A DNA stretch of 41,250 nt from Bacteroidales bacterium UBA1223 (GTDB lineage: Bacteria > Bacteroidota > Bacteroidia > Bacteroidales > P3), in assembly GCA_002309155.1 (NCBI GenBank), contig DBXB01000038.1, forward strand, positions 1,315-42,564. The letters are read 5' to 3'. Each line of letters begins with the position of its first letter. The stretch's first letter is position 1. Below the pieces are notes generated by a model, which worked only from the letters and a program-made list of their open reading frames with translations, had not been told where the DNA came from and made no database searches. Positions 1 to 7,697 of this stretch are shown in pieces. The position numbers and the translations under genes were made by a program.

Positions 1-1109
1 CAGCACATGCCCATGGCGGTGAATACTGCGATGGCGTTATTGTTGATGATGCCGGCGACATCGAAGCTCGGAACAAGACCGAGGGCGGCTCCTACGGCTC
101 CAAGGGCTGTGATGGGGAAGCCTACGAGTGCTCCGTTTTCGAAACCGAAGAGCCAGTAGAATACAAAGTTGACCTTGTCGGCAAGCCAGGTGATAACGGG
201 CACACCTTCGTAGGCGACACCAGTATACTCTCCGTTGGCACCGGCAGGTCCGAAGGTGAGCATCATCACAAGGGTCGAGATGCACAGCACGCCGGGGATA
301 ATGGCTACACCAATACCGACACCGCTCTTGCCTCCATCGAGCATGGCGTTGAGGAAACGCTGGAAGACAGAACCCTCGCTCTTGAAGGAGATATTCTGCT
401 CGGTACCTTCCTCTTCGGTGACGGGGGCGTCAAGCTCGGGATAGGTGCGCAGGGTGGAGCGTTGCATGATGCGGGTGCTGATAATGCTGCCTATCACTGC
501 TCCGAGGAGCCCCACGAGTGCACCGCTTCCATATCCTTTGCCGGTCATAAAGGCGATGACCACAAGACCCATGCCGAAGGCTGTGCCGAAGTTGGTCAGC
601 GACACGAGTTGGTATTTCTTGAAATAACGTGCAAAGTTATTGTCTTTTGCCAGCGAGATGATGGCGGGATTATCGCTGAGAAATGTCATCACAGCGCCGA
701 GGGCCGCCACGCCGGGGAGGTTGTAGAGAGGCTTCATCAGAGGACGGAGTATGTTCTCCAGCAATCGCACCACTCCGAACTCGGTGAACATCTTGCTGAT
801 GGCTCCCATCAGAACGCAGATTGCCATGATGTAGAACACTGTCTCCAGAAGCAGGTGGTAGGCAGTCTGCATGAAGGTGTTCAGCATGTGTGGCAAGGTC
901 ATCTTGTAGGCCAGTAGTCCGAAGAAACCAAAGAAGATGACCAGGAAAATAAGTGCCTCGAAACTTCGCAGGGTTGTGAACTTGATTTTGCTGAATCTGC
1001 GAGGTTTGTCGTCGTCTCTCTTTTTGTCTACTATTTCGTGGTGGCGGAACACCTCGAATGGGTTAAGCACGGAGAGAAGGCTGTGGCGTTTATTACTGTT
1101 ATCGTCCAT
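1..1109 (-). CDS. Nucleoside recognition (Gate) domain membrane protein, 3' end cut by window edge
   Basis: The minus strand is open from an ATG at 1109 to the left edge (369 complete codons and no stop), so the gene is incomplete. The protein starts MDDNSNKRHSLL, has a charged N-terminal stretch of about 45 residues, then many hydrophobic segments typical of a polytopic inner-membrane protein. Blocks such as FLSDNPAIISLAKDNN, LTNFGTAFGMG and GKSGVGIGVAIIPG resemble the nucleoside recognition/Gate family (SpmA/SpmB and nucleoside-transporter gate domains). The transported substrate is not known for this subgroup. It lies 126 bp downstream of a porin on the same strand, which suggests, as inference, an outer and inner membrane pair. 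No promoter is seen in the gap, which is filled by short repeats reaching the start codon. Small plus-strand open frames in this interval are shadows. Family assignment is good; function is uncertain. Confidence 0.8.
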   Translation of the reverse strand, partial: MDDNSNKRHSLLSVLNPFEVFRHHEIVDKKRDDDKPRRFSKIKFTTLRSFEALIFLVIFFGFFGLLAYKMTLPHMLNTFMQTAYHLLLETVFYIMAICVLMGAISKMFTEFGVVRLLENILRPLMKPLYNLPGVAALGAVMTFLSDNPAIISLAKDNNFARYFKKYQLVSLTNFGTAFGMGLVVIAFMTGKGYGSGALVGLLGAVIGSIISTRIMQRSTLRTYPELDAPVTEEEGTEQNISFKSEGSVFQRFLNAMLDGGKSGVGIGVAIIPGVLCISTLVMMLTFGPAGANGEYTGVAYEGVPVITWLADKVNFVFYWLFGFENGALVGFPITALGAVGAALGLVPSFDVAGIINNNAIAVFTAMGMC

Positions 1110-1203
1110 GTTGTTGATATGTTGATACGGTGATATGTTGATATGTTGAAAAGGTTTGAAAAGGTTTAAAAGGTTCTAAAGGTTGAAAAGGTTTGAAAGA
1201 TTT
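1110..1203 (-). repeat. Leader repeats: 9-nt CATATCAAC units and AAACCTTTTC units
   Basis: Read on the minus strand, the gap after the porin stop has GTGAATGGTGAATTGACAA (about 1206-1224), then about five AAACCTTTTC-like units (1150-1200), then four 9-nt ATATCAAC-type units (1111-1149) ending two bases before the ATG. The same order of modules occurs before other genes in this window. No hairpin terminator or promoter is visible. Confidence 0.8.
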
Positions 1204-1235
1204 CAATTGTCAATTCACCATTCACGAAATTGAAC

Positions 1236-2366
1236 TTACAATCCCCGCTCTAAGAACATCCGGTGGATATTCATATGCCAGGTGATGCCGATATTTGCTG
1301 TGAGCGATGATGTGGTCTCTGTCAGGGTGTTGGTGTTGTCATGAACATTAGTGACGCGGTTGGCGACAAAACCATGGAGACGGACATCTTTGCAGAATGA
1401 CGGTGTATATTCAAATCCGATGCCGTAAGTCGATAATTCGTTGCCGGCACTGATGAGACAGTCTAAGGCGACGGCGGGATTGTCCATGTCGGATTTAGAG
1501 TGATTCCTTTCGTAGGCACCTTTGATGAAGATGTTGAAAGCGTCGGTGATGTGAACGTTCAGACAGCTGACGGCGGCATAGATGCTGCCCCACTCGCTGC
1601 CGGTCAGTTCGTGGTGGATGAGGTCGACATAGATGTCCCAGCGATCGTAAAGGAGCTTGTGTCCGAGGGCTATGTAGTTCATGTATTTGTTGTCGGGACG
1701 TTCAAACATATTGACAGAGTACAAGGTCTTGAAATGTCCGAAAGTGCCAGACCAGAATAGGCTGTATGCCAACAGTCCGGCTTTCCACTCAGAACCCAGC
1801 GAGGTGCCAAGTCCTGCGCCATAGTATACGTATGGAGAGTTGGCGACTTGCAACAGTAATGTATGGTTTCCGTCTGAACTTTTGTATGCCGTGGCTCCGC
1901 CGAGCTGGAAGCAATAGAAATTGTCCCAGTAGTTGGTGCTGAACAGAACGTCGATGGGGGCGGCGTCATATTCGAATCCACCGACAGCCAGGGCATCTTT
2001 ACCCAGACGGAACATCCAGTTCTTGGTCGGATGGTAGGTGAGGTATAGGAAGTCGGTGTTGTCGAACAGCGATACGTGTCCCGGATGCGCTATGATTCGC
2101 TGGCGGAAGAAGTAGCTGAATTTGTCGTTGAGGTCGCCACCGACAACAAAGTTAAAATATTTGCCATGAAAACCGTAAGGGTGTCCGGTGGCGGTGCTGT
2201 CATTGACGGGGAAGTCGCTGTTAATGTTGATGTAATCGAAGTCTCCACGGGCTTCCAGACTGATCTGAGTGAAGACTGGCGAAAAAACTACCTGAGCTGT
2301 GCTCGCCGTTGACAAAAACAGCATGACAGACAGCAGGATTGGTAATGATAGATGTTTTGTTTTCAA
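1236..2366 (-). CDS. Phosphate-selective-type porin (Porin O/P family-like outer-membrane barrel)
   Basis: The 376-residue protein has a clear signal peptide (MKTKHLSLPILLSVMLFLSTASTAQ, cleavage after TAQ). The mature part is rich in alternating aromatic and polar strands. It carries phrases typical of OprO/OprP-like porins of Bacteroidota: YFNFVVGGDLNDKFSYFFRQRI, LYLTYHPTKNWMFRLGKDAL and the AAPIDVLFSTNYWDNF region. Such proteins form outer-membrane channels for anions or small solutes; the substrate cannot be read from sequence. A consensus promoter lies directly upstream (TTTG 2433-2430, N19, TATTTTTG 2410-2403 on the minus strand). It is divergent from the barrel gene at 2507 and is followed on the same strand by the nucleoside-gate protein. 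Confidence 0.75.
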   Translation of the reverse strand: MKTKHLSLPILLSVMLFLSTASTAQVVFSPVFTQISLEARGDFDYININSDFPVNDSTATGHPYGFHGKYFNFVVGGDLNDKFSYFFRQRIIAHPGHVSLFDNTDFLYLTYHPTKNWMFRLGKDALAVGGFEYDAAPIDVLFSTNYWDNFYCFQLGGATAYKSSDGNHTLLLQVANSPYVYYGAGLGTSLGSEWKAGLLAYSLFWSGTFGHFKTLYSVNMFERPDNKYMNYIALGHKLLYDRWDIYVDLIHHELTGSEWGSIYAAVSCLNVHITDAFNIFIKGAYERNHSKSDMDNPAVALDCLISAGNELSTYGIGFEYTPSFCKDVRLHGFVANRVTNVHDNTNTLTETTSSLTANIGITWHMNIHRMFLERGL

Positions 2367-2402
2367 GTTATTGATAATTATTAGTGCTTATTGTTATTTA
2401 TG

Positions 2403-2433
2403 CAAAAATACACAAGATTGACTGAATGTCAAA
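2403..2433 (-). promoter_or_regulatory. Bacteroidota promoter for the porin gene
   Basis: On the minus strand TTTG (2433-2430) is followed after exactly 19 bases by TATTTTTG (2410-2403), matching the TTTG/TAnnTTTG consensus of the primary Bacteroidota sigma factor. The start codon is about 40 bases further on. Confidence 0.75.
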
Positions 2434-2453
2434 AAAAAATGGGACAAAAGTGT

Positions 2454-2481
2454 TTTGAAAAGAAAAAAAATAGTACTTTTG
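2454..2481 (+). promoter_or_regulatory. Promoter for the barrel gene at 2507
   Basis: TACTTTTG at 2474-2481 matches the -7 element TAnnTTTG and lies 25 bases before the ATG. A TTTG at 2454-2457 is 16 bases upstream, shorter than ideal, so the -33 assignment is weak. Confidence 0.55.
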
Positions 2482-2506
2482 CGTTTGGAAATTAATAATT
2501 AAAGTT

Positions 2507-3244
2507 ATGCGTAATAATATTACTTTTAAAACTTTATGTTTGTCTGTGGCTTTGGTATGCCTGAGTTTTACAGCAAAAGCCCAGCTGACTCATCTTGAGC
2601 AGTCGATTTTTCTGAATTTTAACCTTCCTGTTGCTCAGTTCAGTGGTGATGTCTCCGCCAACAGTCTTGGTGATGATATCCCTATGTCTCGTTTCAATGC
2701 CGGCAAGAATGCCGCCGCTGGTGTCGGACTTGGTTACAGAGTCTCCTATCGTTTCGACGTTGGATTCGGCGAAGTGTCTCCTTATATCCATGCCGATTTC
2801 CAATGGAACAGGGTTAAGAGCGACCTTCGTGACGCCTATATGAATGCAGGTGACGGCAACGCCCCCAACTATTTCAACGTGCCTATCTTTGTAGGTGTCA
2901 ACTATCGCTATCAGATAACTGACATCTTCACTCCTTTTGGTGAGTTCGGCATCGGTCCGGACTTCTTCTTCATCACCAAGGAGTCTGGCAATACTACAAA
3001 TGTAGGTGCTTTTGAGATGCGTTATCAGGCCACTTGCAATGTCGCTTGGCAGGTGGGTGCCGGTTGCTATTTCGGTGACCATGTCAGCGCCAGTTTCCAT
3101 TATAGCGGATATGGCAAGCATGCTGTGAAGTATACCGGTGGAACGGATATTCCTCTCGCTCTGACTGCTGACGAGGCTAATGACACCAAAACTCAGACTT
3201 GCAGCCTGGGTCTCCTCTCAATCAGGATTGGATTCCACTTCTAA
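2507..3244 (+). CDS. Small outer-membrane beta-barrel protein
   Basis: This 245-residue protein has a signal peptide (MRNNITFKTLCLSVALVCLSFTAKAQ) and a mature part with repeated amphipathic strands. The strands alternate with aromatic and glycine residues (VGLGYRVSYRFDVGFGEVSPYIHADFQW, FVGVNYRYQITDIFTPFGEFGIG). It ends in IRIGFHF, a terminal aromatic typical of outer-membrane barrels recognised by BamA. It resembles the general OmpW/PorT-like 'outer membrane beta-barrel' class of Bacteroidota, but no specific function can be assigned. It is a single-gene unit with its own promoter and a strong terminator about 60 bases downstream. Confidence 0.7.
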   Translation: MRNNITFKTLCLSVALVCLSFTAKAQLTHLEQSIFLNFNLPVAQFSGDVSANSLGDDIPMSRFNAGKNAAAGVGLGYRVSYRFDVGFGEVSPYIHADFQWNRVKSDLRDAYMNAGDGNAPNYFNVPIFVGVNYRYQITDIFTPFGEFGIGPDFFFITKESGNTTNVGAFEMRYQATCNVAWQVGAGCYFGDHVSASFHYSGYGKHAVKYTGGTDIPLALTADEANDTKTQTCSLGLLSIRIGFHF

Positions 3245-3300
3245 AAAAGTTTATAGTTTAAAGGTTAAAGTTTAAAGATTAAAAACATTCAAACCTTTAA
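3245..3300. repeat. AAAGGTTTA-type short repeats after the barrel gene
   Basis: Between the stop codon and the terminator there are several imperfect units (TTTAAAGGTTAAAG, TTTAAAGATTAAAA, AAACCTTTAAAAC). They belong to the same AAAGGTTT/AAACCTTT family found at 1150-1200 and 32655-32760. Confidence 0.6.
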
Positions 3301-3305
3301 AACAC

Positions 3306-3339
3306 AAAAAAACCGCATCCACAAGGGTGCGGTTTTTTT
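3306..3339. terminator. Bidirectional rho-independent terminator
   Basis: The hairpin AACCGCATCC/ACAA/GGGTGCGGTT (stem 3311-3320 with 3325-3334, one G-T wobble, loop 3321-3324) is flanked by an A-run on the left and a T-run on the right, so it works on either strand. It separates two convergent genes, the barrel gene ending at 3244 and the GH3 gene ending at 3358. Confidence 0.9.
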
Positions 3340-3357
3340 AGTGTCTGCCGTTGACAG

Positions 3358-5598
3358 CTACCATGTGAAGTTTACTGTCGGACCGTTGGCAATTTGCAGT
3401 TTCATGAGTGTGCCGGCTGGCGGAAATTCCATCTCGCCAGTCAGCTCGTTGTAATGGCGAAGCCAGAAAGGGTCAATCTTGATGTTGAACCGATAGGAAT
3501 TGCCGGACTCCATGCCGAGCCAGTAACTCTTCACTGCGACGAGTTGGCGTTTTGGAGCAGCAGGGTCTGACGACGACAGGTAGACCTGCACCACCTCCTT
3601 GCCCTCGGGGTGTTGGCACCCGGGCATGATCCCATCCAGAGTCAGTGTTGCGCTAAGTGTCATGCTCTCACGGTCGAAAGAGGCACTGTCGTAGTGGAAA
3701 TGACTGTAGCTGAGACCATAGCCAAAGGGGAACAGTGGCTCTTCTGTCATATATCGATAGGTGCGGTTCTGCATGTCATAGTCTTCGAATGGTGGCAGTT
3801 GGGCTGTTGATTTGTAGAAGGTCACGGGCAGACGTCCAAAATCGTTATACAGACCTGTCAGAGACTGTGCCACGGCGTCGCCCATATCTTGTCCTCCGTA
3901 CCAGGCAACAACGATGGCGTCGACATCGTCAACAATCTCTTCTAGACCGATGGCGCTACCAGTGCAGAGCACCAAGACAATAGGTTTGTTGGAGTGTCGG
4001 CGCAATGCCTTTATCATCTCACGTTGCGGTTCGGGCAACTCTATGCTTGTGCGGTCGCCTTTGTGAAATCCTGGCAACTCCACCTGTAGTTCCTCGCCCT
4101 CAAGGGCAGGGGAGAGTCCCCCACAGAACACTATGGCGTCGCATTTGGCAATCTCTTTCCAGAAGTCGTTTGGCAACTTATAGTCTGTCGTGGCGAGGTG
4201 ACAGGCGGTGTCGAAGTAGATGCTCTTAAACGGGTCCCCTGTGACGAACTCGCTTACAGGAACGTCAAGTTCCATGATGTTGCGCATGCCTTGGAATATG
4301 GTTGTCTGATGGTCGGGAGTGCCGTTGTAGTTGCCTAATGCCATCGCCGAGTCGGTGGCGTTTGGACCTATGACAGCGATTTTGTTTAGGTTGCGCAATG
4401 GCAGTACGCCGTTGTTTTTCAGCATTACGAGCGAATGGCGTGCAACGCATTCGGGGTTGGTGTTGAGGCCATGGTGCCCGTGGTTGTACTCGGAGAACCA
4501 CTCGGGACGTAGGCGGAAACGTGTGCGTAGCACACGGCGGAGGTGAGTGTCGATGACCGCTTCGCTGATATAGCCGCTGTCGACGGCGGTGCGGAGAGCC
4601 GCCAGTCCAGAGCCGCATTCAAGGTCTACTTCCGATCCGAAAGCCGCAGCTGCTGTTGCTGCGGCAGAAGGGTGGGTGCGGTGACGTGGTATGACGGTGT
4701 CGGGTTCCCAGCAGTCGTTGAGTGCCCAGCAGTCGGTGACGAGGATGCCGTCGTAGTGCCATTTGTTACGCAAAATATCGACCAATAGGTGGTGGTTTGT
4801 GCAGCAGGGCTCACCATTTAGGCGATTGTAGGCACACATCACCTGCTGGACATCGCTGTTTTTGATAATGTATTCGAAGGCTGGCAGGTATGTTGTCCAT
4901 AGGTCACGGCTTGAAACCTTTGCGTCAAATTGGTGGCGAAGCCCTTCGGGTCCGCTGTGGACAGCCAGATGCTTGAGGCAGGCGGCGGCGACGAGGTAGG
5001 GCGAGTGTAGTGTGGCGGTGTCGGGCCAGCGCCATGTGGGGCCGGCTTTAAACCGCATCTGAGCGCCGGGTCCCTGCAGGCCACGCACGGCGGCAAGTCC
5101 CATCTGCGCCGTAAGATAAGGGTCTTCGCCAAAGGTCTCCATGCCACGACCCCAGCGTGGGTCACGGAAAATATTGATGTTGGGAGTGAAAAATGTCAGA
5201 CCAGTATAGTCGCCATATTCACCGTCCTGTTGTGCCATGCGGTGTTTGCGCACCCCCTCGTCGGCAATCCAGGAATAGACCTCTTCCACCATGTCGGGAT
5301 TGAAGGTGGCGGCAAGGGCTATGGGCATCGGGTAGACGGTGGCGATACCGTTGCGTGCGATGCCATGAAGTGCCTCATTCCACCAGCTGTAAGGTTTTAT
5401 TCCGAGACGTTCGATGGCGGGATTCTGATGCTCAAGGAATGCGATTTTCTCATCCAGTGTGAGTCGTAGAATCAGATCTTCCACCCTCTGCTCCACGGGG
5501 AGGGAGGTGTCCTGGAAAGGATATGACTGGGCTTGGATATTGCAGAGTCCCATCCAGAAGAGAAATGTTAAAAGCAGAGATGGTGATGGTCGTTTCAT
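3358..5598 (-). CDS. Glycoside hydrolase family 3 (beta-xylosidase/beta-glucosidase type), exported
   Basis: The 746-residue protein has a signal peptide (MKRPSPSLLLTFLFWMGLCNIQAQ). The N-terminal barrel shows GH3 marks: WWNEALHG, TFFTPNINIFRDPRWGRGMETFGEDP and the nucleophile aspartate D289 in LVTDCWAL. The second alpha/beta domain has GLSPALEGEE with the acid/base glutamate in residues 500-503. A C-terminal fibronectin-III-like domain begins near 660. GH3 enzymes release single sugars from non-reducing ends by a retaining mechanism. WWNEALHG and the overall form fit the beta-xylosidase branch, but the sugar specificity is inference. It probably acts in the periplasm on oligosaccharides. No SusC/D pair is in the window, so its target polysaccharide is unknown. 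Confidence 0.88.
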   Translation of the reverse strand: MKRPSPSLLLTFLFWMGLCNIQAQSYPFQDTSLPVEQRVEDLILRLTLDEKIAFLEHQNPAIERLGIKPYSWWNEALHGIARNGIATVYPMPIALAATFNPDMVEEVYSWIADEGVRKHRMAQQDGEYGDYTGLTFFTPNINIFRDPRWGRGMETFGEDPYLTAQMGLAAVRGLQGPGAQMRFKAGPTWRWPDTATLHSPYLVAAACLKHLAVHSGPEGLRHQFDAKVSSRDLWTTYLPAFEYIIKNSDVQQVMCAYNRLNGEPCCTNHHLLVDILRNKWHYDGILVTDCWALNDCWEPDTVIPRHRTHPSAAATAAAAFGSEVDLECGSGLAALRTAVDSGYISEAVIDTHLRRVLRTRFRLRPEWFSEYNHGHHGLNTNPECVARHSLVMLKNNGVLPLRNLNKIAVIGPNATDSAMALGNYNGTPDHQTTIFQGMRNIMELDVPVSEFVTGDPFKSIYFDTACHLATTDYKLPNDFWKEIAKCDAIVFCGGLSPALEGEELQVELPGFHKGDRTSIELPEPQREMIKALRRHSNKPIVLVLCTGSAIGLEEIVDDVDAIVVAWYGGQDMGDAVAQSLTGLYNDFGRLPVTFYKSTAQLPPFEDYDMQNRTYRYMTEEPLFPFGYGLSYSHFHYDSASFDRESMTLSATLTLDGIMPGCQHPEGKEVVQVYLSSSDPAAPKRQLVAVKSYWLGMESGNSYRFNIKIDPFWLRHYNELTGEMEFPPAGTLMKLQIANGPTVNFTW

Positions 5599-5612
5599 GT
5601 TGAGATGAGTAA

Positions 5613-5650
5613 GACAAAAGAAGCCTCGCGTCGGCGAGGCTTCTTTTGTC
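5613..5650. terminator. Perfect 17-bp hairpin between the TPR and GH3 genes
   Basis: Arms 5613-5629 and 5634-5650 are perfect reverse complements, with the 4-base loop GTCG. The arms end in the runs AAAAG and CTTTT, giving a weak U-run on either strand. It probably ends transcription of the TPR gene (stop at 5715) and shields the GH3 gene. It lies only about 15 bases before the GH3 start codon, so it could also act as a leader hairpin. Confidence 0.75.
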
Positions 5651-5714
5651 GAGTGTCTGTTATTTAGTCCAAGGAAGGCTGACTGCCATCGCAGAGTTTT
5701 AGTCCTTGGTTTGA

Positions 5715-6413
5715 TTACTTGTTTTCCAGGCTCTCTTGAGCGAAGGCGATAAAGCCGTCCATCTCAGAGTAGAGACTTGATGAGGGATAGTTGTCTTTCA
5801 CGTTCTGGAAGCAGTTGACGGCGTTGGCGTTGTCGCCTTTGGAGAGGTAAGCCACACCTGCTTTGAAATAGGCGAAAGGAGCGGTAATGTCGTTGTCATC
5901 CATCTTGGCGGCTTTGGTGTAGTGCTTGATGGCGGCGTCGGTGTTGCCCTGCTCTATTTCAGCATCGCCTTTCATCATCTCGTTGAAGACGGGTGTCAGT
6001 TGGTCTTTGCCTTTGTAGGAATTGAGATATTTGATGGCGTCCTGATACTGACCCAAGTGCAGGTAGCAGATACCTGCCTCATATTTTGCGCGTTTTCCGG
6101 CTTTGGTTGAGCCGTACTTGTCGATAACCCTGATCAGACCGATGCTGTATTGGTCGTTGGTTGTGCTGTCACCATATAGGGCGGAATTGTAGTCACCCTG
6201 GGCGAGGAATTGCTCGGCGGCGAAGATGGCTTCGTTGGCTTTCTGCTGACGGGGCTCGGAGATGAATTTCTTGATTCCAAATATTGCGAGTACTATGAGC
6301 AGAATGGCTGCTATGACAGCAATAATGACTTTCTGGTTCTTTTCGATAAATTGTTCACTTTTAGAAACAAAACTGATTTCTTCGGAGTTTCTTTCTGTGT
6401 TGTTGTTTTCCAT
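5715..6413 (-). CDS. Membrane-anchored tetratricopeptide repeat protein (YfgM-like architecture)
   Basis: The 232 residues begin with a charged, Asn/Glu-rich cytoplasmic segment, then one transmembrane helix (about 29-47, VIIAVIAAILLIVLAIFGI). Four or more TPR-like helix pairs follow (GICYLHLGQYQDAIKYL, GDAEIEQGNTDAAIKHYTKA, GVAYLSKGDNANAVNCFQNV). The architecture matches YfgM-like proteins and the widespread Bacteroidota TPR protein with an N-terminal anchor. Members are thought to hold partner proteins at the periplasmic face of the membrane; the partner here is unknown. A promoter with TAATTTTG lies upstream on the minus strand. The gene is divergent from the DHOD-like gene and ends at a 17-bp hairpin. 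Confidence 0.75.
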   Translation of the reverse strand: MENNNTERNSEEISFVSKSEQFIEKNQKVIIAVIAAILLIVLAIFGIKKFISEPRQQKANEAIFAAEQFLAQGDYNSALYGDSTTNDQYSIGLIRVIDKYGSTKAGKRAKYEAGICYLHLGQYQDAIKYLNSYKGKDQLTPVFNEMMKGDAEIEQGNTDAAIKHYTKAAKMDDNDITAPFAYFKAGVAYLSKGDNANAVNCFQNVKDNYPSSSLYSEMDGFIAFAQESLENK

Positions 6414-6457
6414 TTGAATGATATTTTTTTTCTTTTTTTATCGTAAATTTGAGTTTG

Positions 6458-6486
6458 CAAAATTAGTCAATTTTTTTCTTACCAAA
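6458..6486 (-). promoter_or_regulatory. Promoter for the TPR gene
   Basis: On the minus strand TTTG (6486-6483) is followed after 17 bases by TAATTTTG (6465-6458), about 45 bases before the start codon at 6413. It lies in a very AT-rich divergent region (6414-6661) that holds no gene. Confidence 0.6.
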
Positions 6487-6622
6487 GATTTTTTTTTTCT
6501 TTTTAAGTATTGCTGTTAATGGCGGTTAAAAATAATTGTTTGTTATTTGTGTGTAAATCAGTAATATTTGTGTAATTCAAAAAATAATTAACAAAATATT
6601 TCTGCCTTTTTAAAAAAATACT

Positions 6623-6630
6623 TAATTTTG
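6623..6630 (+). promoter_or_regulatory. -7 element for the DHOD-like gene
   Basis: TAATTTTG, followed by C, matches the Bacteroidota -7 consensus 31 bases before the ATG at 6662. No good TTTG lies at the expected distance upstream, so only the -7 part is claimed. Confidence 0.55.
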
Positions 6631-6661
6631 CAGAATAATATTTGGATAACATTATTTACTT

Positions 6662-7651
6662 ATGAATACAAACACCAAATTTTTAGGATTGGATATCGAA
6701 AGTCCAATTATCGCCGGTAGTTGCGGATTGACAAACGACATTTCAAATCTTGAAAAACTAGAGGAAGCCGGTGCCGGCGCAATAATCATGAAATCTGTCT
6801 TCGAGGAGCAGATTATCTATGATATCAAGCGCAATCTGAGCATGATGGCTCCTGTGGACAACTACGGTATGAGCTATGAATATATCGCAGCCCATGTCGC
6901 AGACGATTCTCTCGGAAAATATTTCGACCTTATAAAGGAGGCTAAAAAGCATCTACATATACCCATCGTGGGCAGTATCAATTGCTATTCGTTTGAGAAC
7001 TGGATGACTTACACCCGTCGATTCCAGGATGCCGGATGCGACGCCCTTGAGCTCAATATGGCTGTTCTGCCCTATGAGACATCACTCTCTTGTGAAGATG
7101 TCGACCGTCTCTTCTCCGATATCATCAACACTCTCCGCAAATCGGTGACCATCCCTATCAGCATCAAGGTAAGTCAGAACTTCACTGATATGGCTAATTT
7201 CATGCAACGCTTGTCGTGGATGAATGTCGACGGTATCACCATGTTCAACAAGGCTCTCAATGTCGACGTTGATATCGACAAGATGAGTATATGCCACGCT
7301 CCGTCGCTCTCATCCCCTGATGAGATCTACAACACCCTCCGTTGGGTCGCTATTCTGAGCAAAAAGCTTCGTTGCGACATATCCGCTTCTACGGGTGTAC
7401 ATACTGCCGCCGATGTCGTGAAAATGCTTCTCGCCGGTGCCGGTACGGTACAGGTGGTTTCGTGTCTGTACAAGAACGGAGTGAATTATATGAAGAATCT
7501 TAACGACGGCCTTAAGGCTTGGATGACAGAGCATGGTTTTGAAAGCATAGACCAGTTCCGTGGCAAATTGGCAGTGAAGCCCAACGAGCAGTCGTCGATA
7601 TTCTTCCGCACGCAGTTTATGAAGCATTTCGCCCAGATTGGTGAAGATTAA
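6662..7651 (+). CDS. Dihydroorotate dehydrogenase-like flavoprotein lacking the catalytic cysteine
   Basis: The 329-residue protein has the fold signature of class 1 DHODs: N-terminal LGLDIESPIIAGSCGLTND, lysine in IIMKSVFEEQ (about 43), ISIKVSQNFTDM, and the FMN phosphate-binding end STGVHTAADVVKMLLAGAGTVQ (about 240-262). In true class 1 enzymes the segment corresponding to 130-137 reads like NxSCPN with a catalytic Cys; here it reads ELNMAVLP. It is therefore probably an FMN-binding paralogue and not a pyrimidine-synthesis PyrD. Such 'DHOD-like' proteins are common in Bacteroidota with no proven reaction. It is 46 bp upstream of an acyl-CoA ligase on the same strand, so they may be co-transcribed. 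Confidence 0.8.
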   Translation: MNTNTKFLGLDIESPIIAGSCGLTNDISNLEKLEEAGAGAIIMKSVFEEQIIYDIKRNLSMMAPVDNYGMSYEYIAAHVADDSLGKYFDLIKEAKKHLHIPIVGSINCYSFENWMTYTRRFQDAGCDALELNMAVLPYETSLSCEDVDRLFSDIINTLRKSVTIPISIKVSQNFTDMANFMQRLSWMNVDGITMFNKALNVDVDIDKMSICHAPSLSSPDEIYNTLRWVAILSKKLRCDISASTGVHTAADVVKMLLAGAGTVQVVSCLYKNGVNYMKNLNDGLKAWMTEHGFESIDQFRGKLAVKPNEQSSIFFRTQFMKHFAQIGED

Positions 7652-7697
7652 TCTCCCGTTACTCTTACCGTAGAACTAAAATTAAAACTTTCTGTCA

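Noticed and set aside
37..1125. Five short open frames at 37-1125 (four on the plus strand, one on the minus)
   Set aside because: All lie on top of a single uninterrupted minus-strand membrane-protein frame that runs off the window; their peptides show no family features.
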